Below are positions 57,528 to 64,000 of a DNA stretch of 64,000 nt, one piece after another. The notes under the pieces are model-generated. The model did not search any database, had not been told where the DNA came from, and saw only the letters and a list, made by a program, of their open reading frames with translations. This stretch comes from Pseudomonadota bacterium. Lineage in GTDB: Bacteria > Pseudomonadota > Alphaproteobacteria > Azospirillales > Azospirillaceae. Location of the stretch: assembly GCA_023423695.1 (NCBI GenBank), contig JAFAFA010000120.1, positions 4,451-68,450 of the forward strand. The letters are read 5' to 3'. Within the stretch, counting starts at the first letter, position 1; each line of letters starts with the position of its first letter. The translations under genes and the position numbers were made by a program.

Positions 57528-58475
57528 TCAGCCGGCGGCGTCCGCCGCGCGCTTCAGGATGCGGTCGACATGGCTCAGGCCGGCGTCGATCTCGTGCTGG
57601 CGGTCGAGCGAGGCGATCTCGGCGAAGCGGGCGGCCACGGCCTCCGGCGTCCGCTCGCCTTCGGGCAGGTAGACGCCGTCGGATTCGACGAGGGCGAGCC
57701 GGGCATAGGTGCCGGCGCCGGCGAGGATTACCGTGCGACTCGGCGCCCGCTCCGACACCAGGAACAGCGCCGCCGGGGTGACGAAATCCGGGTTCAGCCG
57801 GGCCAGAGCCGTCTCGTCGAGGATGTCGGAGGTCATGCGGGTCGCCGCCGTCGGGGCGACCGCGTTGACGTGGATGCCGTTGCGGATACCTTCAAGATGC
57901 AGGACGTTCATCAGCCCGACCAGCCCGGCCTTCGCCGCGCCGTAGTTCGACTGGCCGAAATTGCCGTAGACGCCCGAGGTGGAGGTCGTCATCAGGACGC
58001 GGCCATAGCCCTGCGCCCGCATGATCGGCCAGACCGCGTGGGTGACGTTGGCCGCCCCCATCAGATGCACGTCGACGAGCGAGCGGAAATCCTCCAGCTC
58101 CATCTTGGCGAAGCTCTTGTCGCGAAGGATGCCGGCGTTGTTGATCAGCACGTCGATGCGGCCCCACAGGCCGTGGGCGCGCTCGACCATCGCCGCGACC
58201 TGCGCCGGATCGGTGACGTTCGCGCCGTCGGCGATGGCCTCGCCGCCGCGGCTGCGGATCTCCGCGACCACCGTCTCGGCGGCGGTCTCGGCGTTGTCGG
58301 GAGCGCCGCGGCCGTCGCGCGCGCCGCCCAGGTCGTTGACCACCACCCTGGCGCCGCGCGCCGCCAGTTCCAGCGCGTAGCCGCGCCCCAGCCCGTTCCC
58401 CGCCCCGGTGACGATGGCGACCCGCCCGTCGAAGCGGATTCCGTCCGTCCCAATGCCATCCGATTGAATGCTCAT
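57528..58475 (-). CDS. SDR-family (3R)-hydroxyacyl-CoA dehydrogenase
   Basis: A 315-residue SDR like the dehydrogenase unit of the peroxisomal multifunctional enzyme. Cofactor motif TGAGNGLG, Asp after beta-2 in VVVNDLGG (NAD preference), NNAGILRD, catalytic Ser165 in TSTSGVYG, Tyr178 and Lys182 in YGAAK. A C-terminal extension of about 60 residues matches this subgroup. It oxidises the 3-hydroxyacyl-CoA formed by the MaoC hydratase, whose gene overlaps it by 4 bp. Confidence 0.88.
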   Translation of the reverse strand: MSIQSDGIGTDGIRFDGRVAIVTGAGNGLGRGYALELAARGARVVVNDLGGARDGRGAPDNAETAAETVVAEIRSRGGEAIADGANVTDPAQVAAMVERAHGLWGRIDVLINNAGILRDKSFAKMELEDFRSLVDVHLMGAANVTHAVWPIMRAQGYGRVLMTTSTSGVYGNFGQSNYGAAKAGLVGLMNVLHLEGIRNGIHVNAVAPTAATRMTSDILDETALARLNPDFVTPAALFLVSERAPSRTVILAGAGTYARLALVESDGVYLPEGERTPEAVAARFAEIASLDRQHEIDAGLSHVDRILKRAADAAG

Positions 58476-58954
58476 GCTGCGTTCACCTGTTCTTTCAAGA
58501 GGGTCAGGATGATCCAGTCGGCCGCCAGCGCCGGCTTGGCGCCGCCCTCGATCTCCACCGTCACCGCATAACGCGCGACCAGTTCCCGATCCGACCGGCG
58601 GGTTGCCTCGCTCAGCACGAAGCGGGCGCGGACCCGTGCCCCGGACTTGACCGGGGCGAGGAAGCGGACGCGGTCGAAGCCGTAATTGATGACCATCGCC
58701 TCTCCGGCGATCGTCGGCAGCACGCCCTCGCTCATAGCGGTCAGCAGCGACAGCGACAGGAAACCATGGGCGATGGTGCCGCCGAAGGGGGTGTCGCGGC
58801 TTGCCCGCTCGGGATCGACATGGATGAACTGGTGGTCTTCGATGACGTCGGCGAAGGCGTCGATGCGCGTCTGGTCGATCTCGAACCAGCGCGACACACC
58901 GATCTCGCCGCCGACGCGCCGCTCCAGATCCACGGCGGGAATGGGTTCGTTCAT
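58472..58954 (-). CDS. MaoC-type (R)-specific enoyl-CoA hydratase
   Basis: A 160-residue hotdog hydratase. The hydratase-2 motif with Asp/His is DHQFIHVDPERASRDTPFGG followed by TIAHGFLSLSLL; further on, NYGFDRVRFLAPVKSGARV is typical. It adds water to an enoyl-CoA giving the (R)-3-hydroxy form that the next gene oxidises. ATG 58954 is chosen over earlier open-frame codons. It is first in the operon, downstream of the TetR-box region. Confidence 0.88.
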   Translation of the reverse strand: MNEPIPAVDLERRVGGEIGVSRWFEIDQTRIDAFADVIEDHQFIHVDPERASRDTPFGGTIAHGFLSLSLLTAMSEGVLPTIAGEAMVINYGFDRVRFLAPVKSGARVRARFVLSEATRRSDRELVARYAVTVEIEGGAKPALAADWIILTLLKEQVNAA

Positions 58955-59054
58955 TGGGCGCGTTCCCGTCTTTGTTTGGGCCATGCTCGTTTGGGCCATT
59001 TGGCCTTGGGTTGGGTGCGCTCGCCGCAAAGTTTGCTTGCGTCACACACAAAAA

Positions 59055-59072
59055 ACATACCAAGTAGTATGT
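59055..59072. promoter_or_regulatory. TetR operator candidate, copy 1 (ACATAC-N6-GTATGT)
   Basis: An 18-bp palindrome ACATACCAAGTAGTATGT in the divergent region between maoC (101 bp away) and tetR (151 bp away). The rest of this 268-bp gap holds no gene. A near-identical site lies in the ligase/crotonase divergent region. It is the only sharply AT-rich palindrome here. Confidence 0.7.
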
Positions 59073-59222
59073 GAGCGCGCCCGCTCTGTCCAGCCAGAAA
59101 TGTTGCCTGTGGGATGGATTGGTCCTAGCTTCGCGTAACCGGCCGCTGCCGGGGTGCCGCGACGGGACGATGTGGGCGGAACGGGTTGACCGCCGACGCA
59201 ATTATCGAGTTGGAACTGGACG

Positions 59223-59864
59223 ATGAGCAGTGAAAAGAGCCAGCTGTCACCCCGCATCGACAAGACCGGGAACATCGATATCCTGATCGCCGCCGCTGAA
59301 TGCTTCATGGAGCAGGGCTATCACGCGACGAGCATCGATGACGTGGCACGGCGTCTGGGCGCAACGAAGGGGCGCATCTACCATTACTACCGCTCGAAGA
59401 CGGAGCTGTTCTTCGACGTCCACCGCGAGGGGATGCGGCGCAACTTCGAGGCCGTCACCCCGGTGATGAAGGGGCCGGAGCCGGCGGCGAAGCGCCTCAG
59501 CGCCATGTTCCGCCGGCACGCCCTGTCGATGATGGAGAATCTTGCCCTGGAGGCGGTGGTCGTGCAGGGCGTCGAGATGCACCGCTTCGGCGCCACCACG
59601 CCCGAGCAGCGCCGCACGCTGGCCGAACTGATGACCGTGCGCAACGACTTCGAGAGCCTGTTCAAGCGGGTCGCGTACGAGGGGGTCGAGGACGGCTCGA
59701 TCCTTACCAGCGACGTGTCGGTGGCGGTCAAGGTGGCGCTGGGCGCCATCAACTGGCTGTCGATCTGGTACCGCCCCCGCCCCGCCGAGACCCGTGACGA
59801 CAGAGAGATCCTCGCCGACAAGATCGTGGCTTCGATCATGCAGGGGCTGAACGCTCCGGGATGA
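59223..59864 (+). CDS. TetR-family transcriptional regulator
   Basis: A 213-residue regulator with N-terminal helix-turn-helix (DILIAAAECFMEQGYHATSIDDVARRLGATKGRIYHYYRSK read in parts, residues 18-62) and a C-terminal ligand-binding helical domain (MMENLALEAVVVQGVEMHRFG and VALGAINWLSIWYRP). Position between two CoA-pathway operons and the matching palindromes suggest it represses both, with an acyl-CoA as effector, as known for FadR/LiuQ-like TetR members. The ribosome site is weak. Confidence 0.88.
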   Translation: MSSEKSQLSPRIDKTGNIDILIAAAECFMEQGYHATSIDDVARRLGATKGRIYHYYRSKTELFFDVHREGMRRNFEAVTPVMKGPEPAAKRLSAMFRRHALSMMENLALEAVVVQGVEMHRFGATTPEQRRTLAELMTVRNDFESLFKRVAYEGVEDGSILTSDVSVAVKVALGAINWLSIWYRPRPAETRDDREILADKIVASIMQGLNAPG

Positions 59865-59868
59865 GAGG

Positions 59869-59901
59869 AAGCCCCTCTCCCATCGCGGGAGCGGGGCTTT
59901 T
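59869..59901 (+). terminator. Rho-independent terminator after the TetR gene
   Basis: A GC-rich stem AAGCCCC-T-CTCCC / GGGAG-C-GGGGCTT with a 5-base loop, ending in TTTT at 59898-59901, directly after the tetR stop. It lies between convergent genes and may also serve the ligase gene from the other side, though the T run is poor there. Confidence 0.75.
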
Positions 59902-59936
59902 ACCATAGTTGAGAAATTGCCGCGTTCGACCGCCCC

Positions 59937-61571
59937 TCAGCCGAGCCTTTCGCGCTTGAGGCGGATGCCCGCAGCCTCGCGGTCCCAGCAATCTGCCGTC
60001 AGACCGTCGGCGCGCAGCATGTGCTTCTGAAGCTTGCCGCTGGCCGTCTTGGGCAGTTCGTCCACCACGCGGACATAGCGCGGGACCATGTAGTGCGCCA
60101 CCCTCGCGGCCAGGAAGCCGACCAGTTCGGAAGGGTCGATCGCGGCGCCGGGGATCGGCGCGACGACCGCCAGCACCTCGTCCTCGCCCACCTCGCTGGG
60201 CACGGCGACGGTCACCGCCTCGCGCACCGCCGGATGGGCGCAGATCTCCGCCTCCAGCTCGAAGGAGGAGATGTTCTCGCCGCGGCGGCGGATGACATCC
60301 TTCAGGCGGTCGACGAAGAAGAAGCGCCCGTCCGCCTCCATGCGGAAGGCATCGCCGGTGTGGAACCAGCCGTTGCGCATGGACGCCAGCGTCGCCTCCG
60401 GGTTGCGGTAGTAGCCGGAGCCGAGCGCCCAGGGCCGGTGCGAGCGGATGATCAGTTCGCCGACCGTGCCCGGCGGTAGTTCGGCGTCGTTGGCGTCGAC
60501 CACGCGCAGCTCGAAACAGGGGCGCGCGCGGCCGCACAGGCCCGGCACCATCCCGTCCGGCCCGGCTGTCCGCGGCCCAGCCGTCAGGGGACTGGCGATC
60601 TCGGTCATGTTGTAGACGGTGTGGAGTTCGACGCCGAAGCGCGCGCCGAATCGGGGTGCGTCCTCTCCGAAGGGAACGATGAAGACCTTCTTGATAGTAT
60701 GGTCGCGGTCCCGCGCATCCGGCGGCGCCTTCAGCAGGAAGTTCGCCATGATGCCCAGCAGCAGGACCACCGTGCTGCCGGTGTCGCGGATCGAGTCCCA
60801 GAAGTCCGGCGTCCGGAACTCCGGGACCATCGCGATGGACCCGCCCTTGCCCAGCATGCAATAGACGTAAAGTGTGCTGCCGCAATGGAAAATCGGCCCG
60901 CAGATCATGCAGCGGTCGTCTGCCGTGATGCTGTCGAAGGCGTCCGGCCCCATCGTGTAGATCTGCACATAGGAGGTCACGACACCCTTGGCAGCCCCGG
61001 TGGTGCCCGACGAATACATGATCGCATGGGGGTCCCAGGGCTGGATCGGCCGGTCAAGCGCCAGGGTCAGATCGGCATCGGCCGGCGCATCGACCAGCGG
61101 CGCGATGGTGACCCCGGGCAGCGTGGGCGGGTCTGTGTCCGCCGCGCCGATGGTCAGGATCCTGGCCAGGGGTCCGCGCTCGATCTCTGCCAGACGGCCG
61201 ATCAGGGCGGCATGGGCAATGAGGACCGTGGCACCGGCGTTGTCCAGCATATGCTCCAGCGGACGCCCGCGACTTGCCGTGTTGAGCGGCACATAGACCG
61301 CGCCGAGATAGTTGATGGCGAACCACGCGGTCAGCAAATCCGGCCCGTTTCCCGTCCAGCACAGCACATGGTCGCCCTGGCGGACGCCCTGCGCCCGCAG
61401 GGCCGCGGCGCGGCGGCGGACACGCTCCAGCGTCTCGCGGTAGCTCCAGCTCTCGCCGCGCCAGAAGGCGACGAACACCGCGTCGGGCTGCCGCGCGGCC
61501 TGCGCTTCCAGAAGATTGCGCAGCACGCATTCGTCCGCCGTGGGGATCCGCGCCCAATCATCGCCGTGCAT
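59937..61571 (-). CDS. AMP-dependent acyl-CoA synthetase/ligase
   Basis: A 544-residue adenylate-forming enzyme, resembling CaiC and other medium-substrate CoA ligases. The ATP loop is MYSSGTTGAAKGVV, then VYNMTEIASP, the hinge GWFHTGDAFR, RRRGENISSFELEAEI and the Lys-containing PKTASGKLQKH. It activates a carboxylic acid to acyl-CoA, the entry step for the MaoC/SDR/thiolase set. A second TetR-type palindrome lies 108 bp upstream of its start. The substrate is not evident from sequence. Confidence 0.88.
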   Translation of the reverse strand: MHGDDWARIPTADECVLRNLLEAQAARQPDAVFVAFWRGESWSYRETLERVRRRAAALRAQGVRQGDHVLCWTGNGPDLLTAWFAINYLGAVYVPLNTASRGRPLEHMLDNAGATVLIAHAALIGRLAEIERGPLARILTIGAADTDPPTLPGVTIAPLVDAPADADLTLALDRPIQPWDPHAIMYSSGTTGAAKGVVTSYVQIYTMGPDAFDSITADDRCMICGPIFHCGSTLYVYCMLGKGGSIAMVPEFRTPDFWDSIRDTGSTVVLLLGIMANFLLKAPPDARDRDHTIKKVFIVPFGEDAPRFGARFGVELHTVYNMTEIASPLTAGPRTAGPDGMVPGLCGRARPCFELRVVDANDAELPPGTVGELIIRSHRPWALGSGYYRNPEATLASMRNGWFHTGDAFRMEADGRFFFVDRLKDVIRRRGENISSFELEAEICAHPAVREAVTVAVPSEVGEDEVLAVVAPIPGAAIDPSELVGFLAARVAHYMVPRYVRVVDELPKTASGKLQKHMLRADGLTADCWDREAAGIRLKRERLG

Positions 61572-61678
61572 CGCCGAAAACCCTCCCAGTTCTTTTCACA
61601 TCCTATCCGGACCACGGGCCTCACGCCCGCGATGGCTGCTGCCGTCCATATGTTTGCACCGCCAATCAAAAGATTGCA

Positions 61679-61696
61679 ACATACTCGGTAGAATGT
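61679..61696. promoter_or_regulatory. TetR operator candidate, copy 2 (ACATAC-N6-GAATGT)
   Basis: ACATACTCGGTAGAATGT matches 59055-59072 at 14 of 18 positions, keeping ACATAC and GTAG-ATGT. It lies between the divergent ligase (108 bp) and crotonase (69 bp) starts, comparable to the layout of copy 1. The two sites define a probable local regulon. Confidence 0.7.
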
Positions 61697-61764
61697 TAGG
61701 CAGAGGGCTTCAACGACCACAGCCGGCGGCGCTGGCGAACCTCTGGTGGGGAGGAGCAAACGGG

Positions 61765-62505
61765 ATGAACCTCGTTTCAATTGAGCATACAGACGGGGTG
61801 GCCCTGGTCCGCTACGACCGGGGCGGGCGGGCCAATGCCCTGAACGCGGCGGCGATGGAAAGACTGACCGAGGTCGCCCACCGCCTGTGCGCCGACACCA
61901 GTGTCCGGGCGGTGGTGCTGACCGGCACCACCACGGTGTTTTCAGGCGGCATCGATCTGTCCGATCCGCTGCTCTGGCCTACCGGCGCGGATGTGCTGGA
62001 GCAGCACGCCGCGGTCGAGCGCGGACGTGCCCTGTGCGACGCCTGGGCGGCGCTTCCCCAACTCACCATCGCCGCCGTCGAGGGACCGGCGGTCGGCGGC
62101 GGCGGCGTGCTGGCGCTGGCGCTGGATCTGCGGGTCTTCGGGCGGGGGGCGCATCTGCGGCTGCCGGAGGCGCGGCTCGGCTTCAACCTCGCCTGGGGCG
62201 GCCTGCCGCGTCTGGTCGCGCTGGCCGGTCCGGCGCGGGCCAAGCGGCTGCTGTTCACCGACCTGCGGGTCGATCCGGCGTTGGCGCTCGATTGGGGGCT
62301 GGCCGACCTCGTTGCGGAGGATGGCGCCGCGGTTGCCGAAAGCCTGCGGCTGGCGTGCGAGGCGGCGGCGGTCCCGCCGCTGGCCCTGCGCATGACCAAG
62401 CGGGCCATCGACGCCCAAGCCGACCAAACACGTCTGGCCCACGGCGACAGCGACCAGTTCCTGCTCGGCCGCCTGCTGCGCGATGCCGCGGCGGCCAAAG
62501 CCTGA
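61765..62505 (+). CDS. Crotonase / enoyl-CoA hydratase-isomerase family protein
   Basis: A 246-residue crotonase. Oxyanion-hole segments are FSGGIDLSD and VEGPAVGGGGVLALALDLR; LPEARLGFNLAWGG carries the second catalytic Glu. At the place of the first catalytic Glu (usual GGGCE) it has GGGGV, so it is probably not an ordinary hydratase; isomerase, hydrolase or decarboxylase activity is possible. ATG 61765 follows GAGGAG. It leads the plus-strand genes that include a Liv-type transporter. Confidence 0.85.
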   Translation: MNLVSIEHTDGVALVRYDRGGRANALNAAAMERLTEVAHRLCADTSVRAVVLTGTTTVFSGGIDLSDPLLWPTGADVLEQHAAVERGRALCDAWAALPQLTIAAVEGPAVGGGGVLALALDLRVFGRGAHLRLPEARLGFNLAWGGLPRLVALAGPARAKRLLFTDLRVDPALALDWGLADLVAEDGAAVAESLRLACEAAAVPPLALRMTKRAIDAQADQTRLAHGDSDQFLLGRLLRDAAAAKA

Positions 62506-62545
62506 GACCACTCTTCAAATCAACCAGAACCGGGAGGACAAACGC

Positions 62546-63772
62546 ATGAAGACGCTCAAAACCGCTCTGCTCGCGGGTTTCGCCGCCTTCGCCTTGACCG
62601 GCGCATTGGCCGGCACGGCGCAGGCGCAGATCTCCGACAATGTGGTGAAGATCGCCGTGCTCGACGACATGACCGGCATCTATGCCGACCTCGCCGGACG
62701 CGGTTCGGTGGTCGCCGCGCAGATGGCGGTGGAGGATTTCGGCGGCAAGGTCAAGGGCGCGCCGGTCCAGGTCGTCTACGCCGACCACCAGAACAAGGCC
62801 GACATCGCCGCCAGCGTCTCCCGCCAGTGGATCGACCGCGAGCAGGTCGACGTGATCGTCGACGTCGGCAACTCCGCCGCCGCGCTGGCGGTGCAGGAGG
62901 TGACGCGCGAGACCGGGCGTGTCCATCTGAACTCCACCGCCGGCAGCACCGAGCTGACCAACGAGAAATGCTCGCCGACCGGCGTGCACTGGACCTATGA
63001 CACCTACGCGCTCGCCAACGGCGCTGGCCGCGCCCTGACGCAGCAGGGCAACAAGAAGTGGTTCTTCATCACCGCCGACTACACCTTCGGCCGCAGCTTG
63101 GAGACCAACACGGCGAACGCGGTCAAGAAGGCCGGCGGCGAGGTCCTGGGCACGGTCCGGGCGCCGGTGGCGACACCGGATTTCTCCTCCTTCCTGCTCC
63201 AGGCGCAAGCGTCCGGCGCGCAGGTTGTGGCGCTCGCCAATGCGGGCGGCGACTTCGTCAATGCGGTGAAGCAGGCCAACGAGTTCGGCCTGACCCAGAG
63301 TGGCCAGAAGATGGTCGGCATGCTGGTCTTCCTGACCGACATCGACAGCCTCGGCCTTGACGTGACAAAGGGAATGATCATCACCACCGGCTGGTACTGG
63401 GACACCGACGACCGCACGCGGGAGTTCGCCAAGCGCTTCGGCCAGCGCCATGAGGGCAAGATGCCGACCATGGCGCAGGCCGGCGTCTATTCGGCGGTGC
63501 TGAACTACCTGAAGGCCATCGACGCCAGCGGCACCGACAAGGGCCTGACCGTGGTCGACCAGCTCAAGACCATGCCCATCGAGGACATGTTCGCCCGCAA
63601 CGGCAAGGTCCGTGCTGACGGCCGCATGGTCCACGACATGCACCTCGTCGAGGTCAAGAGCCCGGCCGAGTCCAAGGGACGTTGGGATTATTACAAGATT
63701 CTCAGCACCATCCCCGGTAACGACGCCTTCCTGCCGCTGTCCGAAAGCAAGTGCCCCCTCATAAAGGGCTGA
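62546..63772 (+). CDS. ABC transporter substrate-binding protein (LivK/branched-chain amino acid type)
   Basis: A 408-residue periplasmic binding protein (type 1 fold) with signal peptide ending AGTAQAQ. Features are VKIAVLDDMTGIYADLAGRG, VVYADHQNKADIA, VIVDVGNSAAALAVQEV, FFITADYTFGRSLE and GTVRAPVATPDFSSFLLQAQ. Such proteins linked to CoA-ligase and thiolase genes usually bind carboxylates or aromatic acids and not only amino acids. ATG 62546 has GGAGG before it. It follows the crotonase by 40 bp. Confidence 0.88.
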   Translation: MKTLKTALLAGFAAFALTGALAGTAQAQISDNVVKIAVLDDMTGIYADLAGRGSVVAAQMAVEDFGGKVKGAPVQVVYADHQNKADIAASVSRQWIDREQVDVIVDVGNSAAALAVQEVTRETGRVHLNSTAGSTELTNEKCSPTGVHWTYDTYALANGAGRALTQQGNKKWFFITADYTFGRSLETNTANAVKKAGGEVLGTVRAPVATPDFSSFLLQAQASGAQVVALANAGGDFVNAVKQANEFGLTQSGQKMVGMLVFLTDIDSLGLDVTKGMIITTGWYWDTDDRTREFAKRFGQRHEGKMPTMAQAGVYSAVLNYLKAIDASGTDKGLTVVDQLKTMPIEDMFARNGKVRADGRMVHDMHLVEVKSPAESKGRWDYYKILSTIPGNDAFLPLSESKCPLIKG

Positions 63773-63868
63773 TAGGCGGGAACGAAGAGGGACGCTCCGG
63801 CCGGCGGTTCCACATGGAATCGGCGGCCGGCTGCATGGCCGACGAATGGCAAGGGGGTCGCATCGCCG

Positions 63869-64000
63869 ATGACCGACGACATCATCCTGGAAGCGCGTGG
63901 TCTGACGAAGGAGTTCAAGGGCTTCGTGGCGGTGAAGGAGGTGAACCTGCAAGTGAAGCGGGGCACCATCCACGCGCTGATCGGCCCGAACGGCGCCGGC
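63869..64000 (+). CDS. ABC transporter ATP-binding protein (LivG type), N-terminal part
   Basis: The first 44 codons are present and the gene runs off the window. They read MTDDIILEARGLTKEFKGFV and, near the edge, TIHALIGPNGAG, the first part of a Walker A motif. The start follows a GGGGG-type ribosome site. It pairs with the LivK-like gene 96 bp upstream, so the permease genes livHM should follow outside the window. Confidence 0.85.
   Translation, partial: MTDDIILEARGLTKEFKGFVAVKEVNLQVKRGTIHALIGPNGAG

Overview
The window is high-GC DNA from a free-living alphaproteobacterium, most like Azospirillum or a close Rhodospirillales relative. That placement rests on base composition, the density of transport-plus-catabolism operons, the decayed IS3/IS5/IS6 debris and the ParA-coupled cytoplasmic chemosensory cluster. 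It is inferred from gene content; no rRNA or marker gene is present. I saw no tRNA, rRNA, CRISPR array or prophage.

Layout. (1) 1-1244: end of an unknown gene, an Rnk-like regulator, then debris (EAL-domain tail, truncated IS3 orfA, a 94-bp repeat). (2) 1241-11254: a minus-strand uptake and degradation operon with an NMT1/THI5-type ABC transporter carrying two paralogous binding proteins, an SDR, an amidohydrolase and a formamidase-type amidase. It is read away from a LysR gene; a 3-hydroxyacyl-CoA dehydrogenase and an Asp/Glu-racemase-family gene follow. (3) 11315-19043: a complete tetrathionate reductase locus, ttrSRBCA. (4) 19180-29253: a flavin-dependent catabolic block with a two-component FMN monooxygenase, its flavin reductase, MFS and SSS transporters, an aldehyde dehydrogenase, an M20 hydrolase, a RibB-type flavin-synthesis gene and an XRE-cupin regulator. 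(5) 29536-30595: a vapBC pair with a clear operator, and a receiver-domain remnant. (6) 30895-38605: a GntR-controlled sugar-acid operon with a TRAP transporter, a dehydrogenase, UxaA and UxaB, probably for L-galactonate or a related aldonate.

(7) 38940-51075: an 11-gene minus-strand chemosensory cluster, the most distinctive part of the window. Transcription order is a soluble receptor with two signalling hairpins, a triple CheW, CheB, a HEAT-repeat protein, CheR, CheY, CheA, a STAS protein, a ParA-like ATPase, CheY and a short membrane receptor. Several junctions overlap by 4 bp. The soluble receptor and the HEAT protein begin with almost the same short tag (M-A/P-L-V-K-K-x-T-L), which I propose is a docking or stimulation peptide for the ParA. 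Fragments of IS6-family transposases flank the cluster on both sides. (8) 51242-54512: IS6 debris, an HxlR/MFS divergent pair, and a frameshifted IS5 element beside another IS6 fragment. (9) 54621-64000: a CoA-thioester degradation regulon (Fe-ADH, thioesterase, thiolase, SDR, MaoC hydratase, AMP-dependent ligase, crotonase, Liv-type ABC transporter) with a TetR regulator and two near-identical 18-bp palindromes in its two divergent promoter regions.

Read together, this is accessory-rich catabolic and sensory territory: five substrate-specific uptake and degradation units with local regulators, one anaerobic respiratory system and one self-contained chemosensory array.
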